A stretch of DNA of 64,000 nucleotides, from contig NW_019773825.1 of the NCBI RefSeq assembly GCF_001039355.2, forward strand, positions 212,100 through 276,099. Direction: 5' to 3'. The position numbers and the translations under genes were made by a program. Positions 1 through 17,073 of the stretch are shown here, piece after piece; position 1 is the stretch's first letter; every line of letters begins with the position of its first letter. The notes under the pieces are model-generated. The model made no database searches. It was not told the origin of the DNA and saw only the letters and a list, made by a program, of their open reading frames with translations. This DNA comes from Lingula anatina. Taxonomy: Eukaryota > Brachiopoda > Lingulata > Lingulida > Lingulidae.

Positions 1-68
1 AATGAAAAAAATATTTTTAAAATTTCAAATTTCAAAGGGGAAGGGGACTGCTACATGTAGTTTAATTA

Positions 69-150
69 GCGTGGGAAAAAGGTACCTGCTGTGAACAAGC
101 GATTCCCTTCTGACATGTGCCCCTTATCTTTATCTATATAGGCTCTCCAA
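69..150 (+). promoter_or_regulatory. Probable core promoter of UGT gene 1
   Basis: This stretch matches 4107-4180 upstream of the second UGT gene: GCGTG, an A-run, TACCTG, TGAAC, GCGATTC, then CCTTATC/TTATCT. It ends in a TATA-like string (tatctatata, about 133-142). Similarity between paralogue upstream regions in the same position before the start suggests a promoter duplicated with the gene. The role is inferred; no transcription start can be seen. Confidence 0.45.
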
Positions 151-264
151 TACCACGTATCAAAACACATGCATGTAGCCGTCTCAGCAAACTCCACAAA
201 AGGAAAAATACCCCATCAGAATAACCGTCTAACAAGGTACTGTGGGTGTGCGGTATTTTTAAAC

Positions 265-1842
265 ATGTCCTTTTTTCGTTTAGGTTTGATATTTCTGTTG
301 ATGTATGTTGCTCATACTTGTAGTGCTGGCAAACAGAAGATACTGATTTTTCCTTTTTCAAATATCTATAACTCGAGGACCATGAATTTAGAGAAGATCG
401 CTGTCATGTTGAGGGACCACGACTTTCACGTCACCATGTTGGTCTCTCACCACTATTCACCTAAAAGGAATATAGATGGCGTCAACTTGATCAGGTACAA
501 AATGCCTCAACTACAAATTAATAAGGGGGGAGAATTGGACCTGAACAGTTCACTTCATTACATCGAGAAAGATGTGGTGCCATTTCTTAGGCAAATAGAT
601 GAGATGGACTTTACACTCTGCGAGGTTCTTCTTAGCAGCAAAGACATATTGAATAGACTGAAAGAAGAAAAGTTTGATCTGTTGTTCTTTGACTTTGGCA
701 ATGTTGGCTCAGGTCCTATTTTGAATGAATATCTTGGCATTCCTTCCATCGCTTATTCTAATTTTGGATTTATGGAAACTTGGACTATATTCAAACAGCC
801 CACGTTTAATTCTTATACGCCTGGTATATACAGCTCCTTCTCTGATAAAATGACATTTTGGGAAAGAGTGCAAAATACAGACATGATACTTGACATTGAA
901 AGTTGGGCCAGCGATAGAATAGATCATATTGAAAAAATGAAGGCCAAGTACCTGCCCAACAACAACTGGCCACATGCTAAGCACTCATATGAACGAGTGT
1001 CTCTGATGATTGCCGCCAACGTCAATTTTGCGTTTGACTTCCCGCGACCTGTCATGCCTCACGTGATACCCATCTCTGGACTTCTTTGGACACCGCCTAA
1101 GACGTTGCCGAAAGAATTCATCAATATTGTAACATCTGCCACTAATGGAGTTATTGTGATGAGTTTTGGGACACTTGTGCCGACTTTCAGTATTGAAAAG
1201 GCGGAGATTTTGGCCAGAGTGTTTTCCAAGCTCTCACAGACTGTCATCTGGCGTTACCAAGGTGCTTCTCCTAAGTCTTTGGGAAGGAACACACACCTGG
1301 TAGAATGGCTGCCACAGAATGATCTTCTTGCCCATCCTAACATCAAACTGTTCATCACCCACTGTGGAGTAAGCAGCACATGGGAGACCCTCTACCATGC
1401 AGTTCCTGTGGTTGCAATTCCACTTCTTTGGGACCAACACCAACACGCAAGGAAATTGAAGGAACGTGCGAGAATGGGTGAAATTATAAGCTTCGGTACC
1501 CTAAATGAAGAAGAATTAGAAAGTACTATTCTCAAGGTCTTAAGTGACAAATCGTATAAAGAGAACGCGGTTAAGATGTCTAAACTTCTACAAGACGCCC
1601 CAATGTCGGGACAGGAGGAACTGTTGTATTGGATTAAGTATGTAATAAGACACAATGGAACTCTTCACTTTCACTCTCATGCTGCTTACAATCTGAACTG
1701 GTATCAGTATTACCTATTGGATGTCATTGCTTACAAAACTGCAGCGAGATGTTTGTATTATTTCGTTTACCTTCTTCCAGTAGTAATTCTTTGGAAAGTA
1801 CTTAAAGTTCTGTTCATTCGTGAAAAACCTAAACACGCCTGA
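265..1842 (+). CDS. UDP-glycosyltransferase (UGT family), intronless, gene 1
   Basis: This predicts a 525-residue ER-membrane UDP-glycosyltransferase that would transfer a sugar from a UDP-sugar to small lipophilic acceptors. The ATG at 265 is chosen because it opens a signal peptide (residues 1-21) and aligns with the only ATG-initiated start of the paralogue at 4294; an in-frame ATG at 169 would add 32 residues without such a signal. The UGT donor-binding signature lies at about residues 363-392 (THCGVSSTWETLYHAVP then PLLWDQ). The catalytic-partner Asp is present (D143, in FDLLFFDF). The usual catalytic His of the SHW-type motif is replaced by Arg38 (NSRTMN). A C-terminal membrane segment at about 493-517 is followed by a basic REKPKHA tail, as in ER UGTs. 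Length fits the family (520-530). An AATAAA lies at 1996-2001. Family call is firm; substrate and sugar are unknown. Confidence 0.93.
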   Translation: MSFFRLGLIFLLMYVAHTCSAGKQKILIFPFSNIYNSRTMNLEKIAVMLRDHDFHVTMLVSHHYSPKRNIDGVNLIRYKMPQLQINKGGELDLNSSLHYIEKDVVPFLRQIDEMDFTLCEVLLSSKDILNRLKEEKFDLLFFDFGNVGSGPILNEYLGIPSIAYSNFGFMETWTIFKQPTFNSYTPGIYSSFSDKMTFWERVQNTDMILDIESWASDRIDHIEKMKAKYLPNNNWPHAKHSYERVSLMIAANVNFAFDFPRPVMPHVIPISGLLWTPPKTLPKEFINIVTSATNGVIVMSFGTLVPTFSIEKAEILARVFSKLSQTVIWRYQGASPKSLGRNTHLVEWLPQNDLLAHPNIKLFITHCGVSSTWETLYHAVPVVAIPLLWDQHQHARKLKERARMGEIISFGTLNEEELESTILKVLSDKSYKENAVKMSKLLQDAPMSGQEELLYWIKYVIRHNGTLHFHSHAAYNLNWYQYYLLDVIAYKTAARCLYYFVYLLPVVILWKVLKVLFIREKPKHA

Positions 1843-2573
1843 CTTCATTATTGCGCCCTTGAAAAGTAAAAGATTTAGAGGCCAAAACGTCATTTAAAAT
1901 GATGAATCATTTAGTCTGCACATCACTGTTAGCCCATTACCTGTATCAGAACGGGGCAGTTGAAATTGTTAGTTTCATTTGAGAGAGACTGAGCTAATAA
2001 ATTATTAACATAATTAGTAAATAGATTGAAAATGAAGAAGAATGAAGATGTTGATAATACGTTAGCAATTAAACATCGGTGGATTTTCATTTATTCATTT
2101 GTCGTGTCAGTTAGTGCACAGAATTTAAACATTTCTTAAAATGAAGCCAACGAAGACCAAGAAAATTACTAGAATAACCGAAGACATATTAGGGTAACCG
2201 TCAAATTTGAAATGTTACATGATACATTCAAGCACCTCTGTCATTGCCATACAATTTGTGATATTTTTTAACAAAAGAAGAACGATCAAGATAAAACTTT
2301 GACAAAAAAAAAAAAAAAAAAAAAAAAATGATAGAGCAAATTTTTTATCTGTATTCCGCCATTCCAAGGTGAGCAGCTGGTGGAGAACTGCAAATCAAGT
2401 AGACACCTTTCTATTCATTCTGCTATCTTTGCGATGACTCCACATTTTAGTAGGTACAAGTTTGTGCCCTGGCGGAGTGATAAGTTTATTATAAAGTCAT
2501 GAAACTATCTACCGATGTCAATAACCATGTGCCCTTTAAAGAGGATGACACTTATACGATATGCCAAGTTGCA
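1843..2573. other. 3' UTR of UGT gene 1 and intergenic spacer
   Basis: AATAAA at 1996-2001 is a plausible poly(A) signal for UGT gene 1. A pure A tract at about 2304-2328 follows. I see no gene here. The A tract precedes rather than follows the UGT fragment downstream, so it does not mark a retrocopy tail. Confidence 0.5.
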
Positions 2574-2853
2574 AAACGCGGTTAAGATGTCTAAACTTCT
2601 ACAAGACACCCCAATGTCGGGACAGGAAGAACTGTTGTATTGGATTAAGTATGTTATACGACACAATGGAACTCTTCACTTTCACTCTCAGGCTGCTTAC
2701 GGTCTGAACTGGTATCAGTATTATCTATTGGATGTCATTGCTTACAAAGCTGTAGTGAGTTGTTTGTATTATTTTGTTTTTCTTCTTACCGCAGTTATTC
2801 TTTGGAGTGTGCTTAAATTTGTGTTCATTCGTGAAAAACCCAAAAATGCGTAA
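2574..2853 (+). pseudogene. UGT 3' fragment (last ~92 codons only)
   Basis: From about 2574 the reading frame matches the C-terminal ~92 residues of the two full UGTs: NAVKMSKLLQD, the GQEELLYWIKY block, the LNWYQYYLLDV block, membrane segment and REKPKNA tail. Homology stops abruptly upstream, so the signal peptide, acceptor domain and donor signature are missing. The frame is open back to an ATG at 2515, but those residues (2515-2573) do not resemble a UGT. The neighbours are single-exon, so a partial tandem duplication is the simplest reading. Use as an alternative terminal exon cannot be excluded, but no good acceptor is seen at the breakpoint. The frame is intact, so the fragment is young or constrained. 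Confidence 0.8.
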
Positions 2854-3275
2854 TTTCATAATTGCACAGTTAGTACTTTAGTTTGGATTAAAAAGACAAA
2901 TCGACTTGAAAACAAACAGCCAAAACTATGGCCATTATGAAATCAACTTTGAATAATGTACGAAAAGTAATTATATCCTTTAATTATGAATATTCAAAGT
3001 CTGTACTTAGTGGAATATATAGTTGGGCATTGCCTGTCACACATTGTCTTACTCGTATTTCTAATTTGCTGCAAACCACTACGGTGTCTAATTTAGTTGT
3101 CAGAATGAAAAGAACTGTGAATTTTCATTAGTTTTAATAACATAGTCAGCAAGATATAGATATCTTCATATTTTTGTTCGTCATAAACCAGCTACATGCA
3201 CCGTGCTTATGCAACCTACTGATTTGTGTCCTAACTCGGTCAATCACGGTCAGTAAAGATAAGGTTTGTACTTTA
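2854..3275. other. Intergenic spacer
   Basis: AT-rich sequence between the UGT fragment and the MITE-like element. A short open frame at 2928-3131 has no recognisable features. Nothing else seen. Confidence 0.5.
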
Positions 3276-3535
3276 AGGGCTCATTCCCCATTGAAACTAT
3301 GGGTCTAGGTAGATCAATCCAGCTCCGCGAGGACTCTCGCACAAATACAATTAGTTTAAGAGATTAACATGTCTCCTCCTGTTTCTAACGTACTCGTGTG
3401 ATCACCAGCTTTTCTGTTTTCTGCTCAACGCCGGAAGGAGGCGTGTTAGTCTGTTAAACTGATTGCATTCAACGAGATTCCCCACAGAATTGGATCGAAC
3501 TACGTAGACCAATAGTTTCAATGGGAATGAGCCCT
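3276..3535. mobile_element. MITE-like element with ~35-bp terminal inverted repeats
   Basis: The left end (3276-3312, beginning AGGGCTCATTCCCCATTGAA) reappears inverted at the right end (3499-3535, ending TTCAATGGGAATGAGCCCT) with about three mismatches or indels over 35 bp. The 260-bp interior has no coding capacity. Short length, long TIRs and no ORF are typical of non-autonomous DNA transposons (MITEs). Flanks are TTA-like on both sides, but the target-site duplication is not clear-cut. Confidence 0.75.
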
Positions 3536-4106
3536 AAGACAGGGACGCATGCTCTTCCTTGATAAATACGTGTCACAAGGCAACATACACAGCCAAGCAA
3601 ACTGAACTGATTGGAAAGAGTTGAGAAAAAATTTTTCGGAATAATGCATCTTCATTATTTATTTTAAGTGTATGTAGTTTAACAAATATGTTCTGAAAAC
3701 GAACATACATCAGGCCAGTATCCGGGGGGAGGGGGGGAGGGGGGGTCGAAAGAACCGCCCCTTTTGCTGGGAAAAGGTCCACTCTGGGTAAAATTTGATC
3801 TAGGTACATGAAGTTTTTATGGGAAAATATCCACTTTTTCAGAAAAAGAAACCCCCTTTTGAAATTGCTGGCTACGGGCCTGTACATGAAGCCACCTGTG
3901 CCCATCAGGTCAACTGGACTCCTGTATGACTTGGATTGGCCGGGAACTAAGTTTGAAATAGGTCCAATATACCCCATAAGTTAAAAGTCGTTTACAAAAC
4001 CTAATAAGGTTTCCCGACAATTACATAGGTTTCCTGTCTACATGATGAACTAACATGCTAGTGCAAACTCTGAGATCATTTCATGAAACATAAGCTTTCT
4101 AAAGTG
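3536..4106. repeat. Spacer with probable degenerate dispersed repeat (3715-3900)
   Basis: No gene is recognised. The stretch at 3715-3900 holds G-rich runs and a spurious minus-strand open frame (3573-3977) of low-complexity type with a run of prolines. Such frames are commonly produced by dispersed repeats in marine invertebrate genomes. The repeat call is from general appearance only. Confidence 0.3.
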
Positions 4107-4180
4107 AGCGTGTGAAAAAATACCTGTAATTGAACGCGCGATTCATTCATGAAATGGGTACCTTATCGTTATCTTTATTT
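4107..4180 (+). promoter_or_regulatory. Probable core promoter of UGT gene 2
   Basis: Counterpart of the block at 69-150: GCGTG, A-run, TACCTG, TGAAC, GCGATTC, CCTTATCGTTATCTTTATT. It lies 114 bases before the chosen ATG at 4294, while the gene 1 block lies 115 bases before its ATG. Equal spacing supports both the promoter reading and the chosen starts. Confidence 0.45.
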
Positions 4181-4293
4181 ACTGCCAAACATCAAGAATC
4201 AAAGTGCAGAATCGTATTGACGCACTACGAGAGGCAAAAAACCCTTCTGACGACCGTCCAACGGGGCACTGTGACTGTGCGGTATTCTTAAAC

Positions 4294-5901
4294 ATGTTCT
4301 TTTCCAGAGCAGGTTTGACTGTACTTTGTTTGGTATTTCTACTGGTGTTTGTGCCGCACACTTGTAGAATCGCTGGAAAAAAGAAGATATTGATCTTTCC
4401 TTATACGAATGTTTACAATTCGAGGACCATGAATTTGGAGAAGATCGCTGTCATGTTGAAGGACCACGACTTCCACGTCACCATGTTGGTCTCTCACCAC
4501 TATGCACCTAAAAGGAATATAGATGGCGTCAACCTAATCAGGTATAAAATACCTGAACTGCAGATGAATAAGGGGGGAGAATTCGACTTGGACAGATCAC
4601 TACGTTACATCGAGAAAGACGTGATACCATTGCTAAGGCAAGTAGATGAGATGGATTTCGCAGTGTGTGAACATCTTCTCAGTAGCAATGGCATTTTGGA
4701 CAAACTGAGAGACGAAAAGTTTGATCTGTTATTTTTCGACTTTGTTAATGTATGCTCGGGTCCAATTATATATGAATCATTTGGTATCCCATCCATTATG
4801 TATTCCAATTTTGGGTTTATGGAAACTTGGACTTTATTCAAGCAGCCAACGTTTTACTCTTATACACCGGGTATATACAGTTCCTTCTCCGATAACATGA
4901 CATTTTGGGATAGAGTGCAAAACACTGATATGCTACTGGACTTGGAAAAGTGGGCCAGTGATAGAATAGACCATATTGAAAGAATGAAGGCCAAGTACCT
5001 GCCAAACAACAACTGGCCACACGCTAAGCACTCGTTTGAACGAGTATCTTTAATTATTGCCGCAAATGTTAATTTTGCTCTAGACTACCCGCGACCTGTC
5101 ATGCCCCACGTGATACCAATTTCTGGACTTCTTTGGACCCCGGCTAAGCCTTTGCCCAAAGAATATGAAAATATTGTATCTGCTGCCCCTAATGGAGTCA
5201 TCTTGGTAAGTTTTGGGACACTTGTGCCCACGTTCAGTATTGAAAAGGCGGAGATTTTGGCCAGAGTGTTTTCCAAACTTTCACAGACAGTAATCTGGCG
5301 CTACCAAGGTGTTCCTCCCAAATCTGTGGGTAATAACACACATTTAGTAGAATGGCTGCCTCAAAATGACCTTCTTGCCCATCCTAACACCAAACTGTTC
5401 ATCACCCACTGTGGAGTAAGCAGCACGTGGGAGACACTGTACCATGCAGTTCCCGTGGTTGCAATTCCACTTCTTTGGGATCAACACCACCATGCAAGGA
5501 AATTGAAGGAGCGCGCGAAAATAAGTGAAACTGTAAACTTTGGTACCCTAAACGAGGAAGAATTAGAAAGCACTATTCTCAAGGTCGTAAGTGATAAATC
5601 GTATAAAGAGAACGCGATTAAGATGTCTAAACTTCTACAAGACACCCCAATGTCGGGACAGGAGGAACTGTTGTATTGGATTAAGTATGTAATACGACAC
5701 AATGGAACTCTTCACTTTCACTCTCATGCTGCTTACGGTCTGAACTGGTATCAGTATTATCTATTGGATGTCATTTCATACAAAGCTGCAGCGAGTTGTT
5801 TATATTATTTAACTTGGCTTTTGCCTTTAGTCATTGTCTGGAAAGTATTTAGATTTGTGTTCATTCGTCTGAAATGTCTGATTGCATTTTTGCACCCTTG
5901 A
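4294..5901 (+). CDS. UDP-glycosyltransferase (UGT family), intronless, gene 2
   Basis: Predicted 535-residue tandem paralogue of the gene at 265-1842, very similar along its length. ATG 4294 is the first ATG of the open frame and begins a signal peptide (about residues 1-24) aligned with that of gene 1. It has the donor-binding signature THCGVSSTWETLYHAVP...PLLWDQ and Asp149 (FDLLFFDF), and Arg44 replaces the usual catalytic His (NSRTMN). After the C-terminal membrane segment the protein ends with IRLKCLIAFLHP instead of the IREKP seen in gene 1 and in the second copy of this 3' end at 14965-15159. A net 8-base deletion near 5868-5876 removes the REKP stop and reads on for some extra residues. 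The basic ER-type tail is therefore altered in this allele. An AATAAA is at 6310-6315. The substrate is unknown. Confidence 0.92.
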   Translation: MFFSRAGLTVLCLVFLLVFVPHTCRIAGKKKILIFPYTNVYNSRTMNLEKIAVMLKDHDFHVTMLVSHHYAPKRNIDGVNLIRYKIPELQMNKGGEFDLDRSLRYIEKDVIPLLRQVDEMDFAVCEHLLSSNGILDKLRDEKFDLLFFDFVNVCSGPIIYESFGIPSIMYSNFGFMETWTLFKQPTFYSYTPGIYSSFSDNMTFWDRVQNTDMLLDLEKWASDRIDHIERMKAKYLPNNNWPHAKHSFERVSLIIAANVNFALDYPRPVMPHVIPISGLLWTPAKPLPKEYENIVSAAPNGVILVSFGTLVPTFSIEKAEILARVFSKLSQTVIWRYQGVPPKSVGNNTHLVEWLPQNDLLAHPNTKLFITHCGVSSTWETLYHAVPVVAIPLLWDQHHHARKLKERAKISETVNFGTLNEEELESTILKVVSDKSYKENAIKMSKLLQDTPMSGQEELLYWIKYVIRHNGTLHFHSHAAYGLNWYQYYLLDVISYKAAASCLYYLTWLLPLVIVWKVFRFVFIRLKCLIAFLHP

Positions 5902-7787
5902 GAAGTGAATTGATTAGACATAAGGCGTCATTTTGATAAATTTATTGAAAAACTCATTATCAGTACACGGGTATTTATACCATTGTTTGCTGACAACTTA
6001 TTCACAGTATGGCTCAAATTTCATAACGGTTTACTTAAATATAGTATGGGACTGAAACATTAGCTACGTCTTCCTTGTTATTACATGGTCGAAATATTTT
6101 AATTGAACTATTTTAGTAAGTAGATTTTGGTTTAGACGAATTTTCAGGCTTAAGTTATTTTGCGCCACAGACCCAATGCAGTTTGTATTTTTCGCACAGC
6201 ATGTGTTATTTCTTCCACGAGGTCAAAGTGTCCTTCACCCTTTCTTGCACTCTTTATCATTATGGGACAGTTTATCTGTTAGTTTCCCCAGATAGGAACC
6301 CAGAACAAAAATAAATTTGTTGAAGATTACTATGTGAAAATGAAATTTTCTTGAAATTTACAAAGGAAAAGAATCTTTAATTGTAAACTAAATTCTTAAC
6401 ATAGACACTTTCTGAAGATCCCATGCAAATAACTCCCCCCAGAACCGCCCTCGTTGAAATAACACAGGTAATAAAAAATTATGGTAACAAGCTCATATAT
6501 ATGTGAATTTCATCTCACAGTAGCACCAAGGATGTTGCTATACATACTTACACAGTATCACAATAGACTGTGGGACTGTGCTGTGCACGTGATAGTTCCA
6601 CTGATTCAGGATGTAAAATCCACGGGAACTATTACCAGAGATCACTCCAAGTCTGTCTTCAGTACCTTTTTTTTTTTTAATTTTCTTAGAACAAATTGCA
6701 AACCCAAGGCAAATGTGCAATTTTCTTTTAATTATTTTTTTTATTTTTTACAGTGCTTCATGAAGTCAATACTATACAATACTGTTTCTGAAATTGTTCG
6801 ACATTTGATCAGATGAAGAAAATTTCCCTTTCCTTACAGCTTACAGTAACAATTTACATGCATGATATTCAAACTAAATATTTTAATAACCATCAGCTTA
6901 ATTACAAAAACATACATTGTAACTGAATGGATATTTACAAGGACATAATTTGACAGGCCTCTCCCATAATGACTAGGTTTATTACTATATGGTTCTGAAC
7001 TTTCACTTCCATAACTTTGAAACTATTTTCCAACTGACACAGAATCTAAAATGTGATATGTGTTTATCAGTTAACTTTTCTATTTGTAATCCAGAGACGT
7101 TTCAGAGACGTTAAATATTTGAAAAAAAAGTTCTTAGTTTCTTGGAAATATAAAATGATCCTTGGCACCAATTTAATAGTACCACCATTTTTCAAATTGA
7201 TTTGGTGATAATCTCATTTTATAATGACACACTGTAGAGAGACTGGTATCCAATCTTAAATCGAGGTAGACTTTGAAAATTCCAAGTGGAGCTGGCATGG
7301 CAAAAACTTGAAACTCTAAACCACAAAGTAAATTGTTGCACAAATTTTATCAAAATTGCCAGTCCACCTTCACTACTGCTTCATTTTGGACTGGAAATGG
7401 ATACATTTTTTGTCATGACTGGTAAAGGCAGTGAATATTCTCATTTTTACAACTATGATTTTAAAATGAGATATCAGTACTATCTATCTAAAAAAAACAT
7501 TATTTCATGTTCCAAAAGTCCACATTTTGCTTTTGTCACATCACAAACACTATGTGTAAAGCTTGATTTCTCTCTGTGCCCAAATTTCAATAAATACAGG
7601 CACAAAATGCTGTCTGTTATTTCTCACCATTTTTCCATTTCACTTCAACACTCATTATTCCCCTTTGGAGTATTAAAAACTTGTCAATCTTTCCAATTTC
7701 GCTTTCATCATCTGGCAAGATATCAAATGCTGTCATTTTCTCCCCCCAAGCTTCCTGGTGCCAATCATATCATCATGTTTCAGTTCC
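5902..7787. other. Convergent 3' UTRs of UGT gene 2 (+) and MCCC2 copy 1 (-)
   Basis: AATAAA at 6310-6315 on + fits UGT gene 2. TTTATT at 6978-6983 (AATAAA on -) is a candidate poly(A) signal for MCCC2, about 0.8 kb past its stop. A plus-strand open frame at 7286-7798 (170 codons) overlaps the MCCC2 stop and is most likely chance. No other gene is seen. Confidence 0.5.
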
Positions 7788-14954
<7,167 letters not shown>

Positions 14955-14956
14955 AC

Positions 14957-14957
14957 N
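14957..14957. other. Assembly gap (single N) between haplotypic copies
   Basis: A single N interrupts MCCC2 exon 1 on the left and the UGT 3' coding sequence on the right. It is the join between duplicated segments A and B. Confidence 0.95.
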
Positions 14958-14964
14958 TGACTGG

Positions 14965-15159
14965 TATGTAATACAACACAATGGAACTCTTCACTTTCAC
15001 TCTCATGCTGCTTACGGTCTGAACTGGTATCAGTATTATCTATTGGATGTCATTGCATACAAAGCTGCAGCGAGTTGTTTATATTATTTAACTTGGCTTT
15101 TGCCTTTAGTCATTGTTTGGAAAGTATTTAGATTTGTGTTGATTCGTGAAAAACCTTAA
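14965..15159 (+). pseudogene. 3' end of UGT gene 2, second allelic copy (truncated by gap)
   Basis: The last 64 codons and stop of a UGT nearly identical to 5686-5901, starting directly after the N at 14957. It ends IREKP-stop, the ancestral-looking tail shared with gene 1, whereas the copy at 4294-5901 lost that stop through an 8-base deletion. Other differences are YVIQ for YVIR and VIAY for VISY. It is most likely the other allele's 3' end rather than a separate gene; the rest is absent because of the assembly join. Confidence 0.85.
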
Positions 15160-17073
15160 AATGTCTGATTGCATTTTTGCACTCTTGAGAAGTGAATTGA
15201 TTAGACATAAGGCGTTATTTTGATAAATTTATTGAAAAACTCATTATCAGTACACGGGTATTTATACCATTGTTTGCTGACAACTTATTCACAGTATGGC
15301 TCAAATTTCATAACTGTTTACTTAAATATAGTAAGTATGGGACTGAAACATTAGCCACGTCTTCCTTGTTATTACATGGTCGCAATATTTTAATTGAACT
15401 ATTTTAGTAAGTAGATTTTGGTTTAGACGAATTTTCAGGCTTAAGTTATTTTGCGCCACAGACCCAATGCAGTTAGTATTTTTCGCACAGCATGTGTTAT
15501 TTCTTCCACGAGGTCAAAGTGTCCTTCACCTTTTCTTGCACTCTTTATCATTATGGGACAGTTTATCTGTTAGTTTCCCCAGATAGGAACCCAGAACAAA
15601 AATAAATTTGTTGAAGATTACTATGTAAAAATGAAATTTTCTTGAAATTTACAAAGGAAAAGAATCTTTAATTGTAAACTAAATTCTTAACATAGACACT
15701 TTCTGAAGATCCCATGCAAATAACTCCCCCCAGAACCGCCCTCGTTGAAATAACACAGGTAATAAAAAATTATGGTAACAAGCTCATATATATGTGAATT
15801 TCATCTCACAGTAGCACCAAGGATGTTGCTATACATACACAGTATCACAATAGACTGTGGGACTGTGCTGTGCACATGTGATAGTTCCACTGATTCAGGA
15901 TATAAAATCCACGGGAACTATTACCAGAGATCACTCCAAGTCTGTCTTCAGTACCTTTTTATTTAATTTTCTTAGAACAAATTGCAAACCCAAGGCAAAT
16001 GTGCAATTTCTTTTAATTATTATTTTTTTTTTTACAGTGCTTCATGAAGTCAATACTATACAATACTGTTTCTGAAATTGTTCGACATTTGATCAGATGA
16101 AGAAAATTTCCCTTTCCTTACAGCTTACAGTAACAATTTACATGCATGATATTCAAACTAAATATTTTAATAACCATCAGCTTAATTACAAAAACATACA
16201 TTGTAACTGAATGGATATTTACAAGGATATAATTTGACAGGCCTCTCCCATAATGACTAGGTTTATTACTATATGGTTCTGAATTTTCACTTCCATAACT
16301 TTGAAACTATTTTCCAACTGACACAGAATCTAAAATGTGATATGTGTTTATCAGTTAACTTTTCTATTTGTAATCCAGAGACGTTTCAGAGGCGTTAAAT
16401 ATTTGAAAAAAAAAAGTTCTTAGTTTCTTGGAAATATAAAATGATCCTTGGCACCAATTTAATAGTACCACCATTTTTCAAATTGATTTGGTGATAATCT
16501 CATTTTATAATGACACACTGTAGAGAGACTGGTATCCAATCTTAAATCGAGGTAGACTTTGAAAAATCCAAGTGGAGCTGGCATGGCAAAAACTTGAAAC
16601 TCTAAACCACAATGTAAATTGTTGCACAAATTTTATCAAAATTGCCAGTCCACTTTCACTACTGCTTCATTTTGGACTGGAAATGGATACATTTTTTGTC
16701 ATGACTGGTAAAGGCAGTGAATATTCTCATTTTTACAACTATGATTTTAAAATGAGATATCAGTACTATCTATCTAAAAAAAACATTATTTCATGTTCTA
16801 AAAGTCCACATTCTGCTTTTGTCACATCAGAAACACTATGTGTAAAACTTGATTTCTCTCTGTGCCCAAATTTCAATAAATACAGGTACAAAATGCTGTC
16901 TGTTATTTCTCACCATTTTTCCCTCTCGCTTCAACACTCATTATTCCCCTTTGGAGTATTAAAAACTTGTCAATCTTTCTCATTTTGCTTTCATTATCTG
17001 GCAAGATATCAAATGCTGTCTTTTTCTCCCTCCATGCTTCCTGGTGTCAATCATATCATCATGTTTCAGTTCC
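15160..17073. other. Spacer and MCCC2 3' UTR, second copy
   Basis: Repeat of 5902-7787 with SNPs and small indels. The candidate minus-strand poly(A) signal (TTTATT on +) is at 16262-16267. The plus-strand frame at 16572-17084 keeps 170 codons in both copies, as expected of near-identical alleles; no protein family is recognised. Confidence 0.5.

Noticed and set aside
2304-2328. Poly(A) tract as evidence of a UGT retrocopy
   Set aside because: It lies upstream of the fragment rather than at its 3' end, and the parent genes are intronless anyway.
3573-3977. 134-codon minus-strand frame with proline-rich stretch
   Set aside because: Low complexity from G-rich repeat DNA; typical spurious translation of a dispersed repeat.
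4204-4293. N-terminal extension of UGT gene 2
   Set aside because: It would need a GTG start. The ATG at 4294 opens the signal peptide and matches gene 1.
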